Origin: Holtiella tumoricola
GTDB lineage: Bacteria; Bacillota; Clostridia; Lachnospirales; Cellulosilyticaceae
Assembly (NCBI RefSeq): GCF_027857615.1
Contig: NZ_JAQIFT010000028.1
Location: forward strand, 1 to 64,000
Reading direction: 5' to 3'
DNA: 64,000 nucleotides
Shown piece after piece: positions 51,455 to 60,218 of this stretch. The notes below the pieces were generated by a model. The model saw only the letters and a program-made list of their open reading frames with translations, did no database searches and was not told the DNA's origin. The stretch's first letter is position 1; every line of letters starts with the position of its first letter. Both the position numbers and the translations under genes were made by a program.

Positions 51455-52110
51455 ATTTAACTTCAAGTGATTTAACCTTAAAACTAATCGTACTTTGTAC
51501 AATGACATCTATATTAGCAGGATTTGCGATTTCTTATATATATATGTACACAGGTAAGTACACCAAAAATTTTAGTATTGCTTTGGTCATCTTACCAGTA
51601 CTTATACAAGTTGTAATTATGCTTGTAAATGGTAATTTAGGAACAAGTGTAGCAGTGCTTGGGGCCTTTAGCTTAGTACGTTTTCGTTCGGTACCAGGAA
51701 GTTCAAAAGAGATTTGTAGTATCTTCTTTGCAATGGCAATAGGCCTTGCAACAGGGATGGGGTATTTGACATTTGCACTTTTAGCGACTGTAATCGTAGG
51801 CTTAATTTTTGTTATACTCTATAAAACAAGCTTTGGTGAAGTAAAGCAAGATGAAAAAGAACTAAGAATTACAATTCCAGAAAATCTAGATTACACGGAG
51901 ATTTTTGATGATTTATTTGAAACGTATACATCAGAGTATACATTAGATAAAGTTAAGACAACAAATTTAGGAAGCATGTATGAACTTCATTACCACATCA
52001 TATTAAAAGATCAAACAAAAGAGAAAAACTTTATTGATGATTTAAGATGTAGAAATGGTAACTTGACCATTATATGCAGTCGTGTTTCTAGTAGAAAAGA
52101 AGAATTATAA
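51436..52110 (+). CDS. DUF4956 family membrane protein
   Basis: 224 residues. About four membrane helices occupy residues 15-130, with the family stretch GAFSLVRFRSVPGSSKEICSIFFAMAIGLATGMGY. The C-terminal ~90 residues are a soluble cytosolic domain (ferredoxin-like alternation). It is consistently found beside VTC-domain genes. It starts inside the VTC gene, so the two are coupled, and is followed by the surface protein gene. Function unknown. Confidence 0.88.
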   Translation: MFGSIIDLTSSDLTLKLIVLCTMTSILAGFAISYIYMYTGKYTKNFSIALVILPVLIQVVIMLVNGNLGTSVAVLGAFSLVRFRSVPGSSKEICSIFFAMAIGLATGMGYLTFALLATVIVGLIFVILYKTSFGEVKQDEKELRITIPENLDYTEIFDDLFETYTSEYTLDKVKTTNLGSMYELHYHIILKDQTKEKNFIDDLRCRNGNLTIICSRVSSRKEEL

Positions 52111-52130
52111 GACAGATAAGGAGATTAAAA

Positions 52131-54206
52131 ATGTTACTTAAAAAAGTTAGAAAGAGTTCTATAGTAATGGCAATTATACTGAGTATGTCTTTATCTGTAG
52201 GATGTAATAATACACATGCAGCTACTGAAGTACCAGTACAAAAAGAACAATCTAATAGTGATCAAGGTGAGAATAACCCAGTAGAAACGATAGCTACAGG
52301 AGATAGGCAATTAATCGAAGTGTCCTATAAAACGGCAGATTTAAATGATAGCTTTGAACTAACTAATATGATTAATCTATCAGGTAGTACCATTAACTTT
52401 AATGGGAATGGTGCAACTGTATCAGGTAATAGTATTACCATTAATAGTGCAGGAACTTATGTAATAAGTGGAACGCTAGAAGATGGACAAATTATAGTAG
52501 AAGCAGATAAGGCGGACAAGGTTCAGTTAGTCTTAAATGGCGCAAGTATTCACTCTAAGACAAGTGCGCCAATCTATGTTAAAAGTGCAGATAAGGTTAT
52601 TGTAACTTTAGCAGAAGGAACAACAAATAAATTATCTGATAGTGCTAACTATGTTTATGAAGATTCAGCATCAGATGAACCTAATGCTACCCTTTTTAGT
52701 AAAGATAATTTAACAATAAATGGTAAAGGGACACTTGAAATCACAAGTGTATTTAAAGATGGAATTAGAAGTAAGGATGACCTAAAAATTGTAGATGGAA
52801 CATTTGTTATTGATGCTGCTGACCATGGTATTGTAGGAAAAGATATGGTAGCTATTAAATCAGGTGATTTTACGATTAAAGCAAATGGAGATGCTATTAA
52901 ATCCACTAATGATACAGATGCAGCTAAAGGCTTTGTATCTGTTGAAGGGGGGAGCTTTAACCTCATAGCTGGTCAAGATGGTATTCAGGCAGAGACAGCT
53001 GTACAAATCTTAGATGGTACTTTTGATATCACTTCAGGTGGAGGCAGTAGCAATGGGAGTAAGAAAGTCAATAGCCAAATGATGGGTGGACAAATGCCAG
53101 GAGGACAAAAACCATCAAGAAACCAAGAGACAGGTCAAGTTACAGGAACTTCAACTACTCAGGCTACTACAACTACAGAAGAAGAAAGTACAAGTGCAAA
53201 AGGTATTAAGGCTAAAACAAATCTTGCGATAGTAGGTGGAAGCTTCACTATAGATGCGGCAGATGATGCAGTACACAGCAATGGTAATGTATTTATTTTG
53301 GATGGAGCGCTTGAAATCGCAACAGGGGATGATGGGATTCATGCAGATCAGACTTTGCAAATTGAAGGTGGAGACATTAATATTACAAAGAGTTATGAAG
53401 GTTTAGAGGGTTCAGCGATTAATATCTTAAATGGAACCATCCATGTTGTAAGTTCAGATGATGGTATCAATGTTGCAGGTGATACAGGAGCAACTACTAA
53501 TAGCGTTTTAACTATTACAGATGGCTATGTTGTAGTAGATGCTGGTGGTGATGGTTTAGATGCCAATGGCTCAATTGTAATGACAGGAGGAACGGTTATT
53601 GTCAATGGTCCTGAAAATGGTGGGAATGGAGCCTTAGATTATGATAGAGCCTTTGATATAAGTGGTGGCACACTAGTAGCAGTAGGGAGTTCAGCTATGG
53701 CACAAGGAATTGCAACCTCATCTTCTCAAAATGCAGTAATGATGACTTACTCAACAACTCAACCAGCAGGAACAATGCTACATTTAGAAGATAGTAAAGG
53801 TAACAATATCTTAAGTTTTAAACCAGCGAAATCTTACTCATCAGTGGTGATGTCTACGCCTCAAATTGAACAAAATCAAAGCTACAAGCTTTATGCAGGT
53901 GGTTCAGTAAGCGGGGATGCTCAAGATGGACTTAATGTAGATGGAACATATACTGGAGGAAGTTTGGTAGTAGAGTTTAAAACAGGTGATGTACAAACTT
54001 ACTTAACAGAGTCAGGTGTGACAACAAGTACTTCAAATAGAGGCGGTAGTAAAGGAATGCAAAGACCAAGTGGGTTAGAAGGGCAAAATAGTACTATGGA
54101 GAAACCTACAGGTGGCCGCCCACAGAAAGAAGGCATGATGCCTCCAACAAGCGATGGAATAACATCAACTAATGAAAAAGAAACACCCAAAAGCACAACA
54201 CCATAA
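52131..54206 (+). CDS. Cthe_2159-like beta-solenoid carbohydrate-binding lipoprotein
   Basis: 691 residues. The lipoprotein signal ends MSLSVGC. The body is built from short beta-helix turns: GDGIxA/DDGIHADQTLQIEGGDINI and GLEGSAINILNGTIHV-type repeats, interrupted by a Gly/Gln/Thr-rich insert near 305-350. It ends in a Ser/Gly/Pro-rich tail. DGI/DG-D repeats would place calcium-binding Asp ladders along the solenoid. Cthe_2159 (DUF4353) binds polygalacturonic acid, so a cell-wall or plant-polysaccharide role is plausible. It forms a three-gene set with the VTC and DUF4956 genes. Confidence 0.85.
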   Translation: MLLKKVRKSSIVMAIILSMSLSVGCNNTHAATEVPVQKEQSNSDQGENNPVETIATGDRQLIEVSYKTADLNDSFELTNMINLSGSTINFNGNGATVSGNSITINSAGTYVISGTLEDGQIIVEADKADKVQLVLNGASIHSKTSAPIYVKSADKVIVTLAEGTTNKLSDSANYVYEDSASDEPNATLFSKDNLTINGKGTLEITSVFKDGIRSKDDLKIVDGTFVIDAADHGIVGKDMVAIKSGDFTIKANGDAIKSTNDTDAAKGFVSVEGGSFNLIAGQDGIQAETAVQILDGTFDITSGGGSSNGSKKVNSQMMGGQMPGGQKPSRNQETGQVTGTSTTQATTTTEEESTSAKGIKAKTNLAIVGGSFTIDAADDAVHSNGNVFILDGALEIATGDDGIHADQTLQIEGGDINITKSYEGLEGSAINILNGTIHVVSSDDGINVAGDTGATTNSVLTITDGYVVVDAGGDGLDANGSIVMTGGTVIVNGPENGGNGALDYDRAFDISGGTLVAVGSSAMAQGIATSSSQNAVMMTYSTTQPAGTMLHLEDSKGNNILSFKPAKSYSSVVMSTPQIEQNQSYKLYAGGSVSGDAQDGLNVDGTYTGGSLVVEFKTGDVQTYLTESGVTTSTSNRGGSKGMQRPSGLEGQNSTMEKPTGGRPQKEGMMPPTSDGITSTNEKETPKSTTP

Positions 54207-54210
54207 AAGT

Positions 54211-54262
54211 AAAAATCAGCTCTTCCTAACTTATAAATAAGTTAAGAAGAGCTGATTTTTTA
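54211..54262 (+). terminator. Terminator of the VTC-DUF4956-solenoid operon
   Basis: A 23-bp stem with one mismatch (54211-54233 with 54238-54260) and a 4-nt loop. Confidence 0.85.
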
Positions 54263-54465
54263 TAAAAAACTTTTAAAAATATAAAATAGGCTAAAATAAA
54301 GTGAAATGATAGTGTATTAAGAGAAAAGTATTCTAAAAGAAATAAAAAGTAACAATATAACTAAACTTAATATACAGTAATAATAAAAAAGTTCTTGAAC
54401 TCTAGATAAAATTATGTTATTTTTTGTTAGGCAAAGTATACATAAAGATTGGAGTTGACAATTAA

Positions 54466-55281
54466 TTGAAAAAGAAATTATCAGTAGTACTATTCGGATT
54501 AACATGTTTATTAGGTATGAGTGTGGTGAGTTACGCAAAAGAAAGTAATCTTATTCCATTCCCAAAAGAGTATGATGCAACAGCTTCAGGAGCTTCTTCA
54601 TATGATGGAATAGGTAACGTAGCAAACTCAGCATATTTCCCGGTATTTGATTTTTATAATATGGAGAGCAAAGGTAGTCTTACACTTTTACCAAAATATA
54701 AGACTTACCAACAAACTACAGAGTACACTTGTGGGCCTGTAGCAGCACTTACTGTTCTTCACCATTTTGGAGAGACAAACTATGAGGAACTTGAGATAGC
54801 GGATATTATGGGGTGCCATAAAGATCGTAACTACTCAAATAAACAAAATCCAGGCGTTGCTGATGAGCAAGGTGAATATGGAACTTCTACTTCAGGAATG
54901 GTACATTTCTTTGAAGAAATAGGCTGGGATGTAACTTCTAGCTTAACAGAGGCAGATGAAGCAGGTTATACATTCTATGATCCAGAGGATTTCAAAAACT
55001 TTGTACTTGAAAACTTAAAGAATAACACACCTATTATGGTTGAAAATATAGATTTTGGTGGCCATTGGCGTGCAATCATTGGATATGACACAATGGGAAC
55101 AGATGCATTCAGTGATGATGTAATTATTATGGCAGATTCATATGATACATCGGATCACCTTCAAGATGGTTACATTTATACAAATGCAGAAAGATTTTTC
55201 TATATGTGGTTTGATTCACATATTTTACCAAACACTCAAAAACAACAACAATGGTTAGTGGCTAAGCCAGCTAATAAATAA
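54466..55281 (+). CDS. Secreted C39-like (papain-fold) peptidase family protein
   Basis: 271 residues. The signal peptide is about 1-24 (ending VVSYA). The papain-fold triad is visible: Cys89 in TEYTCGPVAAL, His200 in GGHWRAIIGYD and Asp224 in IMADSYD. The layout fits the Peptidase_C39-like family of stand-alone secreted enzymes, not the ABC-linked bacteriocin processors. The start is TTG with GGAG about 11 bp upstream, a weak site. Substrate unknown. Monocistronic with a terminator. Confidence 0.85.
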   Translation: MKKKLSVVLFGLTCLLGMSVVSYAKESNLIPFPKEYDATASGASSYDGIGNVANSAYFPVFDFYNMESKGSLTLLPKYKTYQQTTEYTCGPVAALTVLHHFGETNYEELEIADIMGCHKDRNYSNKQNPGVADEQGEYGTSTSGMVHFFEEIGWDVTSSLTEADEAGYTFYDPEDFKNFVLENLKNNTPIMVENIDFGGHWRAIIGYDTMGTDAFSDDVIIMADSYDTSDHLQDGYIYTNAERFFYMWFDSHILPNTQKQQQWLVAKPANK

Positions 55282-55298
55282 CAGAGATTTACATAAAT

Positions 55299-55336
55299 AA
55301 AGAGGTTATTGCGAAAGATGCAATAGCCTCTTTGTT
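55299..55336 (+). terminator. Terminator after the C39-like peptidase gene
   Basis: A 14-bp stem AAAGAGGTTATTGC / GCAATAGCCTCTTT (one wobble) with a 7-nt loop, followed by TTG TTT. Confidence 0.82.
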
Positions 55337-55502
55337 TATGTATACAAACTTAAAAATATGCATGATGGAAAAGGTATATATTCATATTTTTAAATATTTA
55401 ATATAATGTAGTACAATTTTATTGCGCATAAAAATTAATAATGCTAAACTTCTATGTATAACAAATAAGAAAATATAAATCTTGTATGACAGGGGGAGCA
55501 AT

Positions 55503-56801
55503 ATGACTTATTGGCAAAAGGAAGAAGTTTATGACATTGAACAAAAAAGGCAAGTTCAATCAGAAAGATTAATTACAACGGTTAATCGTGTTTATAATAA
55601 TGTACCTTTTTATAAAGAAAAAATGAAAGCTATGGGGATTGAACCGGGGGATATTAAGGGGATAGGCGACCTTGATAAGTTGCCTTTTACAACAAAGCAA
55701 GATTTAAGAGACCACTATCCTTATGGGTTGTTTGCGGCGCCTATGGAAGAAGTAGTACGTATTCATGCATCTTCAGGTACTACCGGTCAGCCAACAGTAG
55801 TTGGATATACAAAGAACGATATTGAAATGTGGTCAGATATGATAGCGCGTTCTTTTACAGCTATGGGTGTAACAAAGAAGGATATTGTTCAAGTGGCTTA
55901 TGGATATGGACTTTTCACAGGTGGTCTTGGTGCCCATTATGGCACTGAAAGATTAGGAGCAGCAACAGTACCTATCTCTGGCGGGAATACTAAGAAACAA
56001 ATTCAGCTTTTACAAGAGTTTGGAAGTACTGTTATTGCGTGTACACCATCCTATATCTTGTATATTGGGGAGACCATGAAAAATATGGGAATTGACCCTA
56101 GAAGTACAAAATTACATACAGGTATCTTTGGAGCAGAGCCTTGGACAGAAGAAATGAGAGAGCAAATAGAGAGTATGTTTGGTATTAATGCCATGGATAT
56201 ATATGGTCTTAGCGAAGTATTGGGACCAGGTGTTGGGTTTGAATGTAGTGCAAGAAGTGGTATGCATATCAATGATGATCATTTTGTACCTGAAATTATT
56301 AATCCAGATACCCTTCAAGCACTACCTGAAGGGCAATCAGGAGAGCTAGTATTTACAATGATTACAAAAGAGGCACTGCCTTTATTAAGATATCGTACAA
56401 GAGATATTACAACCTTACATACAGGACAATGTTCATGTGGTAGAACACTTACACGTATGGATAAAATTGCAGGTAGAAGTGATGATATGCTTATTATCCG
56501 TGGTGTGAATGTATTCCCATCACAAATAGAAAGTGTTCTATTAAAAGTGGCAGAAACTGCACCACATTATGTCATTATTGTAGACCGTATTAATAACTTA
56601 GATACCCTTGAAGTATGGGTTGAAGTAAGACCAGAATTCTTTACTGACGCAATTAAATCACTAGAAAAAATAGAAAAGCATATTACAGCGGAACTGTTTA
56701 GTTTATTAGGACTTCATGTAAAAGTTAAGCTTGTGGAACCTCGTAGTATTGAACGTAGTGAGGGCAAAGCGAAACGCATTATTGATAAGAGAAATAAATA
56801 G
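55503..56801 (+). CDS. paaK: Phenylacetate-CoA ligase (first copy)
   Basis: 432 residues, standard PaaK size, starting MTYWQKEE at the ATG at 55503 with GGGGGAG upstream. The AMP-binding loop SSGTTGQPTVVGYT, the YGLSEVLGPG motif and the C-terminal RSDDMLIIRGVNVFPSQIE are clear. It activates an aryl acid (phenylacetate or indoleacetate) with ATP and CoA; in fermenting anaerobes it works in aromatic amino acid oxidation, the reverse direction yielding ATP. A second, same-length copy follows 20 bp later. Confidence 0.93.
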   Translation: MTYWQKEEVYDIEQKRQVQSERLITTVNRVYNNVPFYKEKMKAMGIEPGDIKGIGDLDKLPFTTKQDLRDHYPYGLFAAPMEEVVRIHASSGTTGQPTVVGYTKNDIEMWSDMIARSFTAMGVTKKDIVQVAYGYGLFTGGLGAHYGTERLGAATVPISGGNTKKQIQLLQEFGSTVIACTPSYILYIGETMKNMGIDPRSTKLHTGIFGAEPWTEEMREQIESMFGINAMDIYGLSEVLGPGVGFECSARSGMHINDDHFVPEIINPDTLQALPEGQSGELVFTMITKEALPLLRYRTRDITTLHTGQCSCGRTLTRMDKIAGRSDDMLIIRGVNVFPSQIESVLLKVAETAPHYVIIVDRINNLDTLEVWVEVRPEFFTDAIKSLEKIEKHITAELFSLLGLHVKVKLVEPRSIERSEGKAKRIIDKRNK

Positions 56802-56821
56802 ATAATGAAGGAGTGGTATGG

Positions 56822-58120
56822 GTGATTTGGCAAAAGGAAGAGGCGTTGTCACGGGATGAAATGTGTGCACTTCAAAGTAAGAGATTAGTAAAAACAGTGG
56901 CACATGTATATGAAAATGTACCCTTTTATAAGAAAAAGATTGATGACATGGGGCTTGAAGTAGGAGATATTAGAGGGATTGAAGATTTAAATAAGTTACC
57001 TTTTACAACCAAACAAGATTTAAGGGATAACTATCCTTATGGTATGTTTGCAGTGCCTATGAAACAAGTTGTACGTGTGCATGCATCTTCAGGGACAACG
57101 GGCCAACCTACAGTAGTAGGCTATACCCAAAATGATTTAGATATGTGGGCAAACTGCATGGCTAGAGTATTAGCAGGTATGGGTGCTACAGATGAAGATA
57201 TTGTACACAATGCTTTGGGATATGGATTTTTCACAGGTGGACTAGGATTTCACTATGGAAGTGAAAAGTTAGGAGCAACTATAGTCCCAATCTCTTCAGG
57301 AAATACAAAGAAACAAGTCCAAATCATGCGTGAATTTGAAAGTACAGTACTTGTAACAACACCATCATATGCACTTTATATGGGTGAATATTTAAGGAAT
57401 TTAGGGATTGACCCAAGGGAATTAAAGTTAAGAATAGGTGCACTAGGTGGAGAGCCTTGGAGTTATGAAATGAGAGGACAGATTGAAGAAAGCTTAGGTA
57501 TCAAGGCTTATGATAGTTATGGTATGAGTGAGATTGTAGGTCCAGGAGTAGGTTTTGAGTGTACACATAAAAACCATGTTCATCTCAATGAAGATCATTT
57601 CATTCCAGAGATTGTTGATCCAGAGACATTAGAAGTACTTCCGATGGGAGCTACTGGAGAGATAGTTTTTACTACTGTTACCAAGGAGGCAATGCCATTA
57701 TTAAGGTATCGCACAAGAGACATTACAAGCCTTGTAGAAGGTCCATGTAGCTGTGGAAGAACAACGGTACGTATGCGTAAGTGTACTGGAAGAAGTGATG
57801 ATATGCTTATTATCCGAGGTGTGAATGTATTCCCATCACAAATAGAGAGTGTACTTCTTAACTTAGGAGAAACAGCACCACATTATATGCTTATTGTAGA
57901 TCGTGTCAGTAATTTGGATACCCTTGAAGTATGGGTTGAAGGTAAAGAGGGCATTACTTTTGTAGATGGTATGAGACATATGAAAGAAATTGAAAAGCGT
58001 ATAACAGCTGAGATTCACTCAGTACTTGGACTTCAAGTTAAAGTAAAGCTTGTTGAACCTAAGTCTATTGAACGAAGTGAAGGGAAGGCTAAAAGAATTA
58101 TTGATAAGAGGAGGAATTAA
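56822..58120 (+). CDS. paaK: Phenylacetate-CoA ligase (second copy)
   Basis: 432 residues, similar along its whole length to the preceding gene, with the same motifs (SSGTTGQPTVVGYT, YGMSEIVGPG, RSDDMLIIRGVNVFPSQIE). The likely start is GTG at 56822, 8 bp after AAGGAG, giving MIWQKEE aligned with the first copy; other codons nearby are out of frame or overlap the site. The ACT-protein gene starts 1 bp after its stop. Different aryl-acid preference between copies is plausible. Confidence 0.92.
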   Translation: MIWQKEEALSRDEMCALQSKRLVKTVAHVYENVPFYKKKIDDMGLEVGDIRGIEDLNKLPFTTKQDLRDNYPYGMFAVPMKQVVRVHASSGTTGQPTVVGYTQNDLDMWANCMARVLAGMGATDEDIVHNALGYGFFTGGLGFHYGSEKLGATIVPISSGNTKKQVQIMREFESTVLVTTPSYALYMGEYLRNLGIDPRELKLRIGALGGEPWSYEMRGQIEESLGIKAYDSYGMSEIVGPGVGFECTHKNHVHLNEDHFIPEIVDPETLEVLPMGATGEIVFTTVTKEAMPLLRYRTRDITSLVEGPCSCGRTTVRMRKCTGRSDDMLIIRGVNVFPSQIESVLLNLGETAPHYMLIVDRVSNLDTLEVWVEGKEGITFVDGMRHMKEIEKRITAEIHSVLGLQVKVKLVEPKSIERSEGKAKRIIDKRRN

Positions 58121-58121
58121 A

Positions 58122-58547
58122 ATGATTATTAACCAACTTTCTGTATTTGTAGAAAATAAATCAGGTAGACTTTATGAGGTTATGCAAATTCTAGGAGATG
58201 CAAATATTAATGTGTCAGCACTTTCAATTGCGGATACATCAGACTACGGTATTGTAAGACTTATTGTAAGTAACCATGAAGAAGCGTTAAGATTACTTAA
58301 AGAACATGGATTTTCAGTTCAAAAAACACCTGTAATAGGATGCAAGGTACCGAATACACCAGGTGGGCTTAAAATGCTCTTAAGTTATTTAGCAGAAGAT
58401 GATATTAGCATTGAGTATATGTATGCATTCTCAATAGGAGATGATGCTTCTATTATTTTACGCACTGAGGATTGTAATAAGACAATCGAAAATTTATCTA
58501 AACATCAAATGGAACTTGTTAAAGCAAGTGATATTTATCAAATTTAA
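58122..58547 (+). CDS. Tandem ACT-domain protein of the paaK cluster
   Basis: 141 residues comprising two ACT domains: MIINQLSVFVENKSGRLYEVMQIL (about 1-70) and CKVPNTPGGLKMLLSYLAEDDISIEYMY (about 75-141). ACT domains bind amino acids and regulate enzymes. Such proteins accompany PaaK genes in anaerobes and probably sense an aromatic amino acid. The start is the ATG at 58122 with GAGGAGG. Frames extending upstream run inside paaK without a binding site. Confidence 0.9.
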   Translation: MIINQLSVFVENKSGRLYEVMQILGDANINVSALSIADTSDYGIVRLIVSNHEEALRLLKEHGFSVQKTPVIGCKVPNTPGGLKMLLSYLAEDDISIEYMYAFSIGDDASIILRTEDCNKTIENLSKHQMELVKASDIYQI

Positions 58548-58616
58548 GCTTTAACTGATTCTTTACAAAGTAAATTGCCTATAATAAGATTATTAAGAGG
58601 CAAGGAGATGAGATAT

Positions 58617-58922
58617 GTGAAGGATCAGATTATTAGAAAGATATTTAATGGCTTAATATATATTCATATACTTCATCATGGTAACGACGATAAGTTTTAT
58701 GGAAGTTGGATGATAGATGAGCTCAAAGAGCATGGCTATAACATGAGCCCAGGCACATTATACCCAATTTTAAAAAACATGGTAGAAGAAGGACTTTTAG
58801 AAAAAGAAGATGTTAATGTAAATGGTAAGATTAGAAAATACTATAGAACAACTTCGGATGGAGCTAAGTTATTAAATGAATTAAGAGTTAATTTGAGAAT
58901 ATTAGTAGATGAGATAAGCTAA
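58617..58922 (+). CDS. PadR-family transcriptional regulator
   Basis: 101 residues. The winged helix includes YIHILHHGNDDKFYGSWMIDELKEHGYNMSPGTLYPILKNMVEEGLLEKE, the PadR hallmark, with the wing in KIRKYYRTTSDG. The start is best placed at GTG 58617, 9 bp after AAGGAG; an in-frame ATG at 58608 directly abuts that site. PadR proteins repress detoxification or transport genes and respond to small aromatic or hydrophobic ligands. A candidate operator lies before the next gene. Confidence 0.87.
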   Translation: MKDQIIRKIFNGLIYIHILHHGNDDKFYGSWMIDELKEHGYNMSPGTLYPILKNMVEEGLLEKEDVNVNGKIRKYYRTTSDGAKLLNELRVNLRILVDEIS

Positions 58923-58960
58923 GGAAATGATGGAAATCATATTCTTAGCTTATTTTTTTG
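58914..58960 (+). terminator. Terminator overlapping the padR stop codon
   Basis: Arms ATAAGCTAAG and CTTAGCTTAT (extendable around the GAAATGATGGAAATCAT loop, which forms an inner stem), followed by TTTTTTTG. It includes the TAA stop. Confidence 0.75.
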
Positions 58961-59015
58961 TTGCAATTAAGAAAAAGAAATGATAATATTTATAATCGAT
59001 ATCGGAAATCGATAT
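58961..59015 (+). promoter_or_regulatory. Promoter and candidate PadR operator of the nitroreductase operon
   Basis: TTGCAA (58961-58966), a 17-bp gap and TAATAT (58984-58989) form a plausible promoter; a TATAAT at 58991-58996 is an alternative -10. Directly downstream, AATCGATAT occurs twice (58994-59002 and 59007-59015, 13-bp period) and embeds the inverted repeat ATATCG-GAAAT-CGATAT. Binding there would block the start of transcription. Confidence 0.55.
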
Positions 59016-59040
59016 AACTAAGATCCTAAAGGAGTACGAC

Positions 59041-59544
59041 ATGAGTATTATTACAAGTAGACAAAGTATACGAACCTTTCTAGATAAATCAGTTGAACAA
59101 GATCAAATAATGCAAATTGTAGAAGCTGGTATGGCAGCACCTTCTTCAAAAAATAAAAGACCATGGCAATTTTTAGTGATTAAAAATACAGAACTCCTAC
59201 AAGAAATTTTAGCCTTTCACCCAAACTGGAAGATGGTAAAGGGAGCGCAGAAAGCTATTATAGTATGCGGTGATAAGAGTAAAGATGATAGAGAGCAGCA
59301 ACTGACAATGACATGCTCAGCAGTAGCTCAAAATATACTATTAAAGAGTACAGAGCTAGGGCTAGGATCAGTATGGTTAGGATGCTTTCCAGATGCAGCC
59401 AGATGTAACTTTTTAATAGAGAAATTAGAATTACCTTCTTATATTGTCCCTATGGCACTTATTCCGATTGGTTATGCAGCTGAGACTTCTGAAAAAAATA
59501 GGGTAATAGATCTTCAAAAAATCCATATTGATAGATGGCAGTAA
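59041..59544 (+). CDS. Nitroreductase-family FMN protein
   Basis: 167 residues. SRQSIRTFLDKSV (FMN-phosphate Arg/Ser), EAGMAAPSSKNKRPWQF and ENxxLKSTELGLGSVWLGCFP-type segments are standard for short nitroreductases of anaerobes. It probably reduces nitro or quinone compounds with NAD(P)H; the physiological substrate is unknown. AAAGGAG precedes the ATG. It begins a putative three-gene unit with an ABC system and is likely PadR-controlled. Confidence 0.9.
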   Translation: MSIITSRQSIRTFLDKSVEQDQIMQIVEAGMAAPSSKNKRPWQFLVIKNTELLQEILAFHPNWKMVKGAQKAIIVCGDKSKDDREQQLTMTCSAVAQNILLKSTELGLGSVWLGCFPDAARCNFLIEKLELPSYIVPMALIPIGYAAETSEKNRVIDLQKIHIDRWQ

Positions 59545-59561
59545 GATAGGAGTCCTACAGA

Positions 59562-60218
59562 ATGAATATTTTAAGTCTAAAAGACATTAAGTATGTAGTA
59601 GATGGAATGGATATTTTAAAGGGAATTTCTACAGATATTGATAAGGGTGACTGTATTTCAATAGTAGGTCCTTCAGGAAGTGGTAAAAGTACGTTGATAA
59701 AGATATTAGCAGACCTCATACCAATGACACAGGGGGAGGTCTTGTATAAGAATAAACACTACAGAGAGTATGATCCTATTCAATTAAGAAGAGAAGTAAG
59801 TTATTGTATTCAATTGCCCCATCTTTTTGGATATACAGTAGAGGAGAATCTTATGTTTCCTTTTAAAATCAGGAAAGAGCAGATGAATAGGCAAAGAGTG
59901 ATTGAACTGCTTGAACGGATGAACTTAAATGAGAGCTATATAAGTAAGGATATTCATGCCTTATCTGGTGGAGAGAAACAAAGAGTAGCTTTAATAAGGA
60001 ATCTAATCTTTACACCACAAATATTGCTGTTAGATGAAGTAACTTCAGCATTAGATAAGGAAAATGCTTTAAATATAGAAACCTATATTAAAGAATTAAA
60101 TGAGGAAGGTGTAACAGTTTTGTGGATTACCCATAACGAGGCTCAGAGTACAGGTATATTTAACAAAAGATGGATTATGGAAGAAGGACAACTTTTACGT
60201 CTGGAGGTTATAAGATAA
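59562..60218 (+). CDS. fetA: ABC transporter ATP-binding protein, FetA (YbbL)-like
   Basis: 218 residues. Walker A GPSGSGKST is near 35-43, the signature is LSGGEKQRVAL, Walker B is ILLLDEVTSALD and the H-loop is WITHNEAQ. The partner gene for a UPF0014/FetB permease overlaps its stop (TAATG). E. coli FetAB has been proposed as an iron exporter linked to oxidative stress; that role here is only by homology. Confidence 0.88.
   Translation: MNILSLKDIKYVVDGMDILKGISTDIDKGDCISIVGPSGSGKSTLIKILADLIPMTQGEVLYKNKHYREYDPIQLRREVSYCIQLPHLFGYTVEENLMFPFKIRKEQMNRQRVIELLERMNLNESYISKDIHALSGGEKQRVALIRNLIFTPQILLLDEVTSALDKENALNIETYIKELNEEGVTVLWITHNEAQSTGIFNKRWIMEEGQLLRLEVIR

Noticed and set aside
54317..54538. 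73-codon minus-strand frame before the C39-like gene
   Set aside because: It overlaps the promoter and signal-peptide codons of the rightward gene and has no binding site or recognisable domain.
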